Below, piece after piece: positions 54,274 to 63,333 of a DNA stretch of 64,000 nucleotides. The notes under the pieces are model-generated. The model was not told where the DNA came from and did no database searches. It saw only the letters and a program-made list of their open reading frames with translations. The stretch spans positions 1-64,000 of the IMG/VR virus record IMGVR_UViG_3300028376_000003; one strand, given 5' to 3'. This stretch comes from a virus. The position numbers and the translations under genes are program-made. Position 1 is the stretch's first letter; each line of letters begins with the position of its first letter.

Positions 54274-54534
54274 ATGCAAACAATTAAAGAAAATGCAATA
54301 AGGAATTACGTATCCGACATAGATTTCAAGTCAGAAAACTGGTCTTTGAAATCTATAAAAGAAGATTTAAGAAAATTTCTAGGAGAAGAACCTGCTATAG
54401 ATGTAATATACGTAAAAGATGTAATGATTAACGAAGCTACAAACAAATCAGTTGAGTTCTTGAATGTAGATAAGGTAGAAATAATATTCTATGATACGGA
54501 TGAAAAGTTTAAAAAAATAACAATAAAACCTTAA
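54274..54534 (+). CDS. Small hypothetical protein
   Basis: 86 residues, alpha/beta, no recognised domain (AIDVIYVKDVMINEATNK; VEFLNVDKVEIIFYD). Same strand and close spacing to the following genes. Confidence 0.6.
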   Translation: MQTIKENAIRNYVSDIDFKSENWSLKSIKEDLRKFLGEEPAIDVIYVKDVMINEATNKSVEFLNVDKVEIIFYDTDEKFKKITIKP

Positions 54535-54538
54535 ATAC

Positions 54539-54778
54539 ATGACATCATTCAATAACAACCATAGCGACTATTATCTAGATATTAAAAAAGTATTAAAAAT
54601 AAGAAATATTAAAAAGTTTGAAATGATAAACACTTATTATAGAGATGCTTTAATGTGTTATGACCAAGGCCTTAATAAACAGGCAGACTCCTTGTTTAAA
54701 ACTTTGATTATAGGGGGCTATCTAAGAAGTTATGATAAAGATGTTAGGGATGAAAAATTAAAAACATTAAAAGAGTGA
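54539..54778 (+). CDS. Small helical protein
   Basis: 79 residues, mostly helical, with a TPR-like segment (YRDALMCYDQGLNKQADSLF). No firm family. The stop overlaps the GTG start of the next gene. Confidence 0.6.
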   Translation: MTSFNNNHSDYYLDIKKVLKIRNIKKFEMINTYYRDALMCYDQGLNKQADSLFKTLIIGGYLRSYDKDVRDEKLKTLKE

Positions 54779-55110
54779 GTGATATAAAAAATAAAATATC
54801 AATAAATATAATAGATTATCTAGGAAAACATGAGGGTGGAGTAATAACTTTGCTATCTTTGGGTCTTGATGGAACATTCTATGAAGCTACCTTTTTCTAT
54901 ACAGAAGATTTATTAGTATTAACACCAGATAAAGAATTAGAGAAAGAGCTTGAATGTGATATAGAAGATTATGAAGGCTACACTGAACTTATGATTAGTA
55001 TTATTAAGAAAGTAGTACCGTATGATGAGATAATAAATATAGTTGATGATTTCGAACCTAACAAATACGACATCTATTTAGATAAAAACAACAAAGAAGA
55101 TAAAAAGTAA
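54775..55110 (+). CDS. Small acidic protein, GTG start
   Basis: 111 residues starting at GTG in a GTGA overlap with the previous stop. No recognised domain; acidic (ELEKELECDIEDYEG). It ends 19 bases before the gp46-like gene. Confidence 0.6.
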   Translation: MSDIKNKISINIIDYLGKHEGGVITLLSLGLDGTFYEATFFYTEDLLVLTPDKELEKELECDIEDYEGYTELMISIIKKVVPYDEIINIVDDFEPNKYDIYLDKNNKEDKK

Positions 55111-55129
55111 TAATTTAAAATTTTAAAAA

Positions 55130-56827
55130 ATGCTTATAAGCGAAATTGGTATAAAGGGTTATAAATCTTTTGGTAATAATGAACAAGTTCTAAATCTATC
55201 AACTGATGAGGGAAAATTAATCCTATTGACAGGGAACAACGGACATGGTAAATCATCTCTTTTGGAGAGTTTTGAATATACATTATATGGAAAAGTTAAA
55301 TCAAACAAAGCTAAGAAATGGTACAAGTTAGGGACATTACCAAATAGAATAAATGGTGAGTTATTGAACAGAATAAAATTCAAATCAGAAGGAGTTGATG
55401 TTGAAGTCAAAAGAGGTATATCACCAAATAAATTAGAGTTGTGGGAAAATGGTGTCTTAAATGAGAGGGCTGGAAAGGGAAATATAAACGATAAAATAGA
55501 AGAATATGTTGGGGTTGATATAGAAACTTTTAAATCATTTATTTCAATGTCTATCAATGATTTTAAAAACTTCATATCTTTAACAAAGGAAGAAAAGCAA
55601 CTATTATTAGATAAACTATTTAACCTAGAAGTTATTAATATCCTAAATGGTATCCTAAAGGAACTAAATAAGGTTAATAAAAATAAAATAACGTCCTTAG
55701 ATTCTGAAATATCTACATTAGAACAGTCTATAGATTCCATAAAAAAGTCAATAAAAAAATCATTGGAACGAGAGAAAGAAAATTTACAATCAGATATTGA
55801 TAGCATCACAAATGAAGCAAACTCTAAGAAGGAAGAATATACTTTATTAAAATCTAAAGTATCTAAAATACAAGATAAAGATTCTATTTTGTCTAAAGAA
55901 TTAGATTCTGAAAATAGACAACTTATAAATACAAACAATGACATCAGAAACGTCCAGAAAGAAATAAACTTATATAACTCTGGAAAATGCCCAACATGTG
56001 CCACTGATTTTAACTCTGAGAAATTTCTAGATCTTAAATCATCTTTATTAGAGAAAAAGAAAGGATATGATGCCATTGCTATTGAAATAAAAGAAAATAT
56101 ACAATCTTTAAAAAATAAGAAAACTAAATTAGATGGCATATCCAATTCAACTAGTGAGTCTTTTAATGATTTGAAATACCTTCTTAAAAATTATAAAACA
56201 AAGATTGATGATTTTAAATCTAAACAAAAGGCAAACTTAAAAGAAGAAGACACATCTAACATATCTGAGTTTAAAGAAACCATTAAGGAACTTAGTAAGA
56301 AGAAAGAAAAGAGTTCAGAAGAAATAACTAGTAATAAAGAAAAAGAACTTTATTACAAAGAGTTAAATAGAATACTTAGCGAAGATGGTGTTAAGAAATC
56401 TATAATAACAAATATAATAAAACCTATAAATCATTTCATAGGAGAGAATATTAAAAAAATGAATCTAAACTTTGAAGTTAGATTAGATGAAACATTTACA
56501 GCAGAGATAAAATCATTGGGAGCAATTGTTGATCACGATTCTCTATCTACTGGGGAAACAAAGAAAATAAATATATGTATTTTAATTGCTTACTTAAAAC
56601 TTATAAGAACTAAAAAACATATTAACATTCTTTTCCTAGATGAGGTGTTCTCTTCATTAGACTTAGAGGGCATAGATTCTATACTACTATTGCTTAAATC
56701 GTTTGCAAATGACTATAACATTAATATATTCGTAGTCCACCATGCTATACTAAGCCAAGAAATGTTTGATAATATAATACAAATAAATAAAGACATTTTT
56801 TCTAGTATAGAAGAACTAGAATATTAA
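55130..56827 (+). CDS. SbcC/Rad50-like recombination exonuclease subunit (T4 gp46-like)
   Basis: 565 residues; ATPase subunit of the gp46/gp47 (Rad50/Mre11-type) complex that resects DNA ends for recombination-dependent replication. Walker A GNNGHGKS (35-42), long coiled coil with zinc-hook CPTC (about 288-291), signature LSTGETKK (about 471-478), Walker B ILFLDEVFSSLD (about 500-511) and a switch histidine in FVVHHA. This is a complete set, in a compact protein like T4 gp46 (560 residues). The nuclease partner gp47 is not in this window. Confidence 0.93.
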   Translation: MLISEIGIKGYKSFGNNEQVLNLSTDEGKLILLTGNNGHGKSSLLESFEYTLYGKVKSNKAKKWYKLGTLPNRINGELLNRIKFKSEGVDVEVKRGISPNKLELWENGVLNERAGKGNINDKIEEYVGVDIETFKSFISMSINDFKNFISLTKEEKQLLLDKLFNLEVINILNGILKELNKVNKNKITSLDSEISTLEQSIDSIKKSIKKSLEREKENLQSDIDSITNEANSKKEEYTLLKSKVSKIQDKDSILSKELDSENRQLINTNNDIRNVQKEINLYNSGKCPTCATDFNSEKFLDLKSSLLEKKKGYDAIAIEIKENIQSLKNKKTKLDGISNSTSESFNDLKYLLKNYKTKIDDFKSKQKANLKEEDTSNISEFKETIKELSKKKEKSSEEITSNKEKELYYKELNRILSEDGVKKSIITNIIKPINHFIGENIKKMNLNFEVRLDETFTAEIKSLGAIVDHDSLSTGETKKINICILIAYLKLIRTKKHINILFLDEVFSSLDLEGIDSILLLLKSFANDYNINIFVVHHAILSQEMFDNIIQINKDIFSSIEELEY

Positions 56828-56838
56828 ATAGATAAGTA
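56818..56838 (+). repeat. Direct repeat, left copy, flanking the methyltransferase gene
   Basis: 21 bases at the end of the gp46-like gene, identical to 57662-57682. The similarity continues for a further 11 bases with two mismatches. It contains the gp46-like stop. Confidence 0.85.
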
Positions 56839-56895
56839 TTGAGTAACTATACATTGTTGTATGTCTAGTATGATTTAATAATAAAAAAACTTTGG

Positions 56896-57675
56896 ATGAA
56901 GACGAATAATAATATCTTCTTGAATGATGACAAAATGGTTGATGATGGGAAGACAAATAACCTATTATGGTTTGGTAACTGCTTGGAAGAAATGAAACGA
57001 ATACCAGACAAGAGTATTGATTTTATTTGTTGTGATTTACCTTATGGTATGACCGCACCTAAATGGGATGAGATAATACCCTCTGATAAACTTTGGGAGC
57101 AATACAATAGAATTATATCCAAAAACGGTACAATAGCCTTATTTGCTTCCCAGCCCTTTACAACGAAAATAATAAGTAGCAACGAAAAGGATTATAGATA
57201 TGTTTGGTATTGGGTAAAAAATCAAGCAACAAACTTTTTTCACGCAAAACGTATGCCTACAAGAAAAGTTGAAGAGATTGTTATTTTCAAAAAGGGAAAA
57301 TATTACCCACAAATAACAGAAGGACACGAACCGACAAATAGTGCGAAAGGATGCTCTAATGGAACAGCCTATCACGGGACTAATAAGAGAGATTATAAAG
57401 GTGGAAAAACAACAAGATATCCAACTAATTTACTTGAATTTAAGTGTGTTGATAATTATAGTAGAATACACTCTTCCCAAAAACCAATAGACTTGATAAA
57501 ATACTTAATTGAAACATATACTGATAAAAAAGATACTGTTTTAGACAATACTTGTGGAAGTGATACAACAGGAATTGCAAGCTTTGAACTTGGTAGGAAT
57601 AGTATAAGTATTGAGAATAATTTGTCTATTTATAACCTTGCTATAAAAAGAAGGAAAGAAAAGAATATTAAATAG
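56896..57675 (+). CDS. DNA methyltransferase (D12/N4-N6 beta-class order)
   Basis: A 259-residue DNA amino-methyltransferase. CCDLPYGM (D47-Y50) is the catalytic DPPY-type motif IV; the SAM-binding motif I near the C-terminus reads VLDNTCGSDTTG (usually VLDPFxGSGTT), so one glycine is Asp; ISIENN follows in the place of motif II. The IV-before-I order fits the beta class. It is flanked by 21-bp direct repeats, suggesting acquisition as a cassette between the gp46-like gene and 57683. Self-protection from host restriction is the likely role. Confidence 0.87.
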   Translation: MKTNNNIFLNDDKMVDDGKTNNLLWFGNCLEEMKRIPDKSIDFICCDLPYGMTAPKWDEIIPSDKLWEQYNRIISKNGTIALFASQPFTTKIISSNEKDYRYVWYWVKNQATNFFHAKRMPTRKVEEIVIFKKGKYYPQITEGHEPTNSAKGCSNGTAYHGTNKRDYKGGKTTRYPTNLLEFKCVDNYSRIHSSQKPIDLIKYLIETYTDKKDTVLDNTCGSDTTGIASFELGRNSISIENNLSIYNLAIKRRKEKNIK

Positions 57676-57682
57676 ATAAGTA
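57662..57682 (+). repeat. Direct repeat, right copy
   Basis: Same 21 bases as 56818-56838, covering the end of the methyltransferase and the gap to the next start. Confidence 0.85.
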
Positions 57683-58093
57683 ATGAGTGACTACAAATAT
57701 ATAAATAAGATAATGATTACAGATAATCTATATAATCTAGATTATCTCAATACTTTACACACAGGAGAAGGTATATCTATGGACTTTTGGTCAAAATCGT
57801 TTTATAATAATTATAATAACAAATATAAACAATATAACTTATTAAGAGACAAGGTTATAAGAGAAACAAATGATTCATCTGATAAGACAATTATTATTCA
57901 GAACAAAAATACAAAAGGATTAAAATATATAAGCAATTTGTATATTAATCTTAAAAAAAATCCTAGATGGGTAGATAATATTGTTAGTATAGAGATGTTA
58001 TCGTTAAATGTTCCTAGTGAAGTATTAAGTGATTTTGTTGCTTTAACTAATTATACAATTAAGAAAATAGAAAACTATTTATATCAGGCATGA
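57683..58093 (+). CDS. Hypothetical protein
   Basis: 136 residues, basic, no recognised domain (a WVDNIVSIEMLSLNVPSEVL segment is the most structured-looking). Its start begins right after the right direct repeat; a decayed copy of its first codons seems to lie at the left repeat. ATGA-like overlap with the DnaJ-like gene. Confidence 0.6.
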   Translation: MSDYKYINKIMITDNLYNLDYLNTLHTGEGISMDFWSKSFYNNYNNKYKQYNLLRDKVIRETNDSSDKTIIIQNKNTKGLKYISNLYINLKKNPRWVDNIVSIEMLSLNVPSEVLSDFVALTNYTIKKIENYLYQA

Positions 58094-58800
58094 ATAAACA
58101 CTTAAACTATTATTCTGTATTAGAAGTAAGTCATTTATCGAGTGATAAGGAAATAAAAAAAAGCTATCATAAACTTTCATTTAAATATCATCCTGATAGG
58201 AACAAGGATATTGATCCCACTCTTTTTAATGCAATAACAGATGCTTATAAAGTACTTTCTGATAATAACAAGAGAGTGGAATATGATAATCAATCAATAT
58301 ATGGCAAAGACTATAATGAGGAACTTGAAATGTTCGATGTTGATTATGACTTTGATTATGACAAGAGTAAGCAGAAATTAGAAGATTTTAAAAACAACCA
58401 AGTAAATAATATACAAATAGAGGTTGATGATAGTTTTAGTGGTAATCTAAAATATGAGAGATGGATTAGATGTAAGACTTGTGATGGTAATGGCAAAGAT
58501 TTGAATTCTAAGATAGAAATAAAAGATAATAAAGGAAAGGTCATTAGAACATTCGATCCTGATGATGGTTGTGATTTCTGTGAAGGTACTGGGAAAGAAT
58601 ATAATGGACAACCATGTTCTTTTTGTTTTGGTAAAGGTCAAGTTGGTCTAAATAGATGTGGAAAGTGTAAAGGTGAAGGAAGAATTTTTGGTCTACAAAA
58701 AGCCAATATTAAACTAAGTGGTGAAATAACTAAATTTAACTCTATGGGTCATTTTTCTAAATCTGGTAAAGTTGGATATTTATTAGTTATCAAAAAGTAA
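58090..58800 (+). CDS. DnaJ-like co-chaperone
   Basis: 236 residues. J-domain at 1-65 with the HPD tripeptide at 34-36 (KYHPDRNKD), then a spacer, then a zinc-finger region with CxxCxGxG-type repeats (CKTCDGNGK, CDFCEGTGK, CSFCFGKGQ, CGKCKGEG) and a short C-terminal beta part. The last client-binding and dimerisation domains of full DnaJ (about 375 residues) are largely missing. It would recruit host DnaK to a phage client, for example in replication or virion assembly (inference). Confidence 0.9.
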   Translation: MNKHLNYYSVLEVSHLSSDKEIKKSYHKLSFKYHPDRNKDIDPTLFNAITDAYKVLSDNNKRVEYDNQSIYGKDYNEELEMFDVDYDFDYDKSKQKLEDFKNNQVNNIQIEVDDSFSGNLKYERWIRCKTCDGNGKDLNSKIEIKDNKGKVIRTFDPDDGCDFCEGTGKEYNGQPCSFCFGKGQVGLNRCGKCKGEGRIFGLQKANIKLSGEITKFNSMGHFSKSGKVGYLLVIKK

Positions 58801-58805
58801 TAAAA

Positions 58806-61800
58806 TTATCTTCCACAAGGTAATACACCACTAATTACAGTACCATTATCTACTTCTAATGATCCAAATCCATTAGACACAAATCCATTAGCACCTATAC
58901 TTCCAATAAAGTTAGCATATACTTTTGTAGAACGTTCAAATATATCATTATTTGTATAATAGGATAATGTAGACTGGCTTTGACATGCCAAAGCTGATGT
59001 ACTACCTGAACTTAAATTATGAAGAAATAATGTCTCTTCATCATTTCCACTAGATGTTTGTGTTACTTCTTGTGTAACACTTAAATTTCCATTATCCTCA
59101 CTAGCCGTTATAATACCTACTCTAGGACCAGATGTGGTGTTCTGTAAGCGTGAAACAACCACATCTTTAGTACCAAATGAACTGAGTGGTGATACACTTA
59201 ACCAAGAAGGAGCATTAGTATCAATAGACCAATTAGTATTACTAGCTACTTCAATAGTATAATTTCCCCCATTAGAACTAACTTCTCTGGTAGCACTAGA
59301 GACTTGACCTTCGTTAGAAATAACCAAATAAGGTTGATCACCAGGTTGTGTAAGTGTATAAGTTGCTTGGAGGTTACCACCAACTTGTGACACAGTAATA
59401 GTACCATCTCTCTCACCAACTCTAGAATTTCCTTGATAACTAAAGCTATAATTAGCATTGCCCTCTCCACTCTCTACTGTTAAATCATTAATCCAAGGTG
59501 CTGACTTACTAACTGTCCAAGTTCCATTAGAAACTATTATAAAACTACCATTACCACTATTATTATTAGGTAGTGTAAGACTTTCTGGTGTCACACTTAA
59601 CGAAGGTTCATTCGGCTCATTTGGTATATTTCCATAGACCTCTACTGATGCTGTAGTATCTGTATTTATATAAGAATATCTTTCTGTTATGCCATCAGTA
59701 GTAGTAAATCTTGTATTAGGTAAAAATAATATAATTGAATTATTTATAACACGATCAATTTCAAAAGAGTTTGGTCCTATTGTATAAGTATCAGAATATT
59801 CATCAACTGAATTACTAAAGACAGAATCTCTAAAGCTGATTAAACCATTCACAAATGAATCAGAATCTGCTATTCCCTGTGCATCTATTACACCAGTCCC
59901 ATTAAAGTTTATAGATAGTGTTTCTGAAAATGTTATATTTTCACCATTGACACCTAATTCAAAATTTATATTTAATCTAATAGGCATATACGCATTTTCT
60001 AAGAATTCTATTCCTGAAAAGTCTAGTCTTATACGATGATTATCACTTCCTAAAATTCTAGGAACAAACAAAACAGGTATTTCTATAATCAAATTAGGAT
60101 CATCTCCTGGTGATGGATCATCTGGCTCATCATCACTTGGTGGTTCGGGTACATCAATTATTCCTATATCTATCCCAGAGTTACCAAAATCTATATCACC
60201 CGTGTTCAAACTTATAGTTCCTAAATTTATATCGATATTATCAATAAAATCAAAGTCATTATCTGTATAATCTATATATGGTGAAACACCAGTAAATGGT
60301 ATCTGAATGCTTTTATTTATATTATCATCTCTAAAATACTTGAAGAAAGGTACCATGTTTATTTCAAGTAACTTCAAGTTATCTATTATAGTGGAAGTTT
60401 CTAACTCTCCTAATAATCCACTACCCCTTATATTCATAGATAAATGCCTTTTGTTGAAAAAGTATTCAACCTTTCTCTTTCTGGGTGTTATTATGTGGTT
60501 TATGTTCTTATAAATTGGTAAGTAGGTAGATGGTCTTAATTGTATAATTTCTTGCGTTTCACCACTTTGTAACTCAACATTTTCTAACCTAGATGTTTTG
60601 TTTATGTTATCAAAATGTATTGTAGGCTCAGGTGATAAACTAGAAGAGAAAGTATTTCCACCAAATTGAGAATCTATCGGAAACCTATATTCATTTTCCC
60701 CAGAGTTATATTCAACCAAATCGAATTCAACAAGAGTATATCTATTTCTAGCTATATCTGCCCTATCCCTTCCTAATACATCAACAAGTGGTTCGTCTAA
60801 GTCCAAAACACCACCTTGTCCACTAGACATCATTTTAAGTTCTTCGCCTTGTATAACTGTAAATCCACCTAAACTTTCTGTCCTATCAAATGTTAGACTA
60901 GGGGTAATAGAACTTGTTGAGTTCTGTGGTATAGAGAATGACCATCCTTTTTCTAAAAATAAGTCTAAATCATCACCTGATGGTCCAAAGAAATCCTTAA
61001 ATTCGGAAGATTCACCAATGTAATCACTAAATATCTTAAACTTTGTACCAAGACTATATAGTCTTTTGTTTAAAGAGAAAGAATCCCTAAAATTAGAACT
61101 ACTAGATAATACATCATTCGTTGGATAACCATATAAGTTATTCTCTGAAAAATACTTTCTAGACACCTTATTCAATACTGTTTGTGGTTTGCCGATATTA
61201 ACAGCAGTATCTTCATAGTAGGTAACATCCAACCAAGAGTTATAGTTAAAAACTGCTAGAGAGTTAAGCGTTTTATTGGAAGTTAGTCTAGATACATTAT
61301 TGCTTTTAAAATCCATATTTTGTATAAGACCAGTTGAATAACCAGTTTTGTAAGTCCCACTTTCATCAGTAACACTCTGCCCCCATTCTTGATCTAATAT
61401 AACTTCAAAAGAATTTTTTATCTTTATTACACGATGTTCTCCATTATATTCAGTGTTAACTGTTATATCATCGTCTAATATAATTTCTATTATATCATTT
61501 ACCGCTAGATTGTGTTTTAAATCTGTTTTAATAGATAGTAAACCATCTTCATAAGATGTAGATATAAAATTTCCTGTCAAATACTCAACGCCCTTAAAGT
61601 GTCCACCATCGTAAATACCATCAATCCAATGTGTGTCTAACATTTCAGTTATAAGTGGATATCCTTTAAATAGTCCATAATTCCATATACCTTTAAAATA
61701 CCCATTTAGAAAACCACCTGATAGCCACACATTTCTAGTTATCATAATTCTATGATTTTTGGAATCTCTTTCTATTCTTCTCAGTGGGAATGTTGTTTCT

Positions 61801-63284
61801 ATATCTATATCTATAAACTCATCACCAATTCTAATTATTGTATACAATCCCCTTAGTATCTTCCTATTGTCGTTTATGTCTACACCAACTATATTACTTA
61901 TTGATATCTTATCACCAATTTTTAAACTTTCTTTTGTTGATAGAGCCTCGCCAACTAAACCCAAACCTATACCAGATATACTTGATGCGTTTATTGATTC
62001 ACTCGGACCAGATATTCTAACTACCCACTTTATATCAGAAAATGTTTTTACAGAAAATAACACATCGTGCATCTCTCTCATATCATCATCATTCCTATAT
62101 CCACTATTCCATACACCATTCTCCCATATTCCTGACTTAAAATAGGAATTTCCTATTTTAGATGTTAATTCACTCGGTATTAAATTGCTACCAGGAAGGG
62201 TTTTTATGTTATCAGGATCTGTATTATTTCGTATTATTTTACCAGTTCCCACAATTGTTGAAAACAAACTATTTCCCAAGTCACTAACCACTATGTTTGG
62301 TAATGTTACATCAAATAATTTATTATTATTATCTGAATATCCACCTCTTATTTCTATGTTAGATATTGCAATTACTACGTCTTTGTTGAGAGCTGCCGTG
62401 TCGCCTACAAAAACCACATACTTATTACCAACTAAACCTATATAATCAGCACTGTAGCTACCTTCACCACTTAAATAAGCTATTAGTGTAGAACTATCTA
62501 AGTATCTATCAAACCCATCCACTAGTGGTCTTTGTGGTGGTTCTATATCAGATAAATAAACTCTAATACCAGCATTTTCATCAGTTGTTATACCATTATC
62601 AACTCCTTTAGTATATTGGAATGATAAATTAAAGTCTTGAAAGCCAATATATCTAGACAAGTGATTAACATAATTATATTCCCTTTTTTCCTCCTTGGGT
62701 ATTCCTCCAGCTGGTGAAAACGCTTTATTAACATTGGCTTCCCTCTGATGATACCATATAAATGCAGAACTGTTATTATCATACCTCCATCCGTTACAAT
62801 ATAAATTTTTATTACCTAATCCTCTGCTATTTAACAGACTAATATCTGGATTATCATTTATCCAAGATAAACCACACATAATCCACTCTAGTTCAAAGAG
62901 TTCCAAATCTTTTATCCCAAAATCACTACCAAAGCTATTATTTGCAACTATATTTATATAATTATTAGTTGTTGCATTATTTATTGGTGAAGAGTTGAAA
63001 TATATATATCCATCTTGGTTACCAAAGCTAGACTGTCCATTTGTCTCATCGAATTTTAATCTAAAGCTATCCTCCCATAGAACACTCATTATTACATTTT
63101 GTGAAATAGACATATCTGTTAAGTTAGAAATGTGTATCTTGTAGTAGTAAGATTTGTTTTGCTTAAGTTCGCTGGGTTTGTTTAAGTATATTAAAGGACT
63201 AGCACCAGATACCTTAAATATCTTATCAGTATTAAAATCCCAACCTGGTCCAAACCATATAACATCTTGTTGCTGTATTGTCAT
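58806..63284 (-). CDS. Adhesin/tail-fibre-like protein with W-x-x-G repeats and BACON-type domains
   Basis: 1,492 residues. The first 1,100 residues are beta-rich with W-x-x-G clusters (SGIWENGVWNSG; NVWLSGGFLNGYFKGIWNYG), then a Pro/Asp-rich linker. Residues about 1,228-1,313 and 1,318-1,409 are two BACON-like beta-sandwiches (LSVTPESL, TYTLTQ; WLSVSPLSS, VTQEVTQ) of a family found mainly in Bacteroidota and their phages and thought to bind carbohydrate or mucin. A Cys-containing C-terminal module (ALACQS through VLPCGR) resembles the end of the next gene. Predicted virion receptor-binding protein. Confidence 0.8.
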   Translation of the reverse strand: MTIQQQDVIWFGPGWDFNTDKIFKVSGASPLIYLNKPSELKQNKSYYYKIHISNLTDMSISQNVIMSVLWEDSFRLKFDETNGQSSFGNQDGYIYFNSSPINNATTNNYINIVANNSFGSDFGIKDLELFELEWIMCGLSWINDNPDISLLNSRGLGNKNLYCNGWRYDNNSSAFIWYHQREANVNKAFSPAGGIPKEEKREYNYVNHLSRYIGFQDFNLSFQYTKGVDNGITTDENAGIRVYLSDIEPPQRPLVDGFDRYLDSSTLIAYLSGEGSYSADYIGLVGNKYVVFVGDTAALNKDVVIAISNIEIRGGYSDNNNKLFDVTLPNIVVSDLGNSLFSTIVGTGKIIRNNTDPDNIKTLPGSNLIPSELTSKIGNSYFKSGIWENGVWNSGYRNDDDMREMHDVLFSVKTFSDIKWVVRISGPSESINASSISGIGLGLVGEALSTKESLKIGDKISISNIVGVDINDNRKILRGLYTIIRIGDEFIDIDIETTFPLRRIERDSKNHRIMITRNVWLSGGFLNGYFKGIWNYGLFKGYPLITEMLDTHWIDGIYDGGHFKGVEYLTGNFISTSYEDGLLSIKTDLKHNLAVNDIIEIILDDDITVNTEYNGEHRVIKIKNSFEVILDQEWGQSVTDESGTYKTGYSTGLIQNMDFKSNNVSRLTSNKTLNSLAVFNYNSWLDVTYYEDTAVNIGKPQTVLNKVSRKYFSENNLYGYPTNDVLSSSSNFRDSFSLNKRLYSLGTKFKIFSDYIGESSEFKDFFGPSGDDLDLFLEKGWSFSIPQNSTSSITPSLTFDRTESLGGFTVIQGEELKMMSSGQGGVLDLDEPLVDVLGRDRADIARNRYTLVEFDLVEYNSGENEYRFPIDSQFGGNTFSSSLSPEPTIHFDNINKTSRLENVELQSGETQEIIQLRPSTYLPIYKNINHIITPRKRKVEYFFNKRHLSMNIRGSGLLGELETSTIIDNLKLLEINMVPFFKYFRDDNINKSIQIPFTGVSPYIDYTDNDFDFIDNIDINLGTISLNTGDIDFGNSGIDIGIIDVPEPPSDDEPDDPSPGDDPNLIIEIPVLFVPRILGSDNHRIRLDFSGIEFLENAYMPIRLNINFELGVNGENITFSETLSINFNGTGVIDAQGIADSDSFVNGLISFRDSVFSNSVDEYSDTYTIGPNSFEIDRVINNSIILFLPNTRFTTTDGITERYSYINTDTTASVEVYGNIPNEPNEPSLSVTPESLTLPNNNSGNGSFIIVSNGTWTVSKSAPWINDLTVESGEGNANYSFSYQGNSRVGERDGTITVSQVGGNLQATYTLTQPGDQPYLVISNEGQVSSATREVSSNGGNYTIEVASNTNWSIDTNAPSWLSVSPLSSFGTKDVVVSRLQNTTSGPRVGIITASEDNGNLSVTQEVTQTSSGNDEETLFLHNLSSGSTSALACQSQSTLSYYTNNDIFERSTKVYANFIGSIGANGFVSNGFGSLEVDNGTVISGVLPCGR

Positions 63285-63288
63285 GCTC

Positions 63289-63299
63289 TATATATTATT
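63289..63299 (-). promoter_or_regulatory. TTTAATATATA-class promoter candidate (variant AATAATATATA)
   Basis: On the minus strand, 4 bases before ATG 63284 of the adhesin-like gene. Confidence 0.45.
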
Positions 63300-63333
63300 T
63301 ATCTACAGTTGGTTATCTATATTCTCAAATTAA

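Noticed and set aside
55159-56145. Long minus-strand open frame (328 codons) opposite the gp46-like gene
   Set aside because: It is antisense to a gene with full SMC-type motifs; its Ser/Phe-rich translation is typical of a shadow of Lys/Glu-rich coding sequence in AT-rich DNA.
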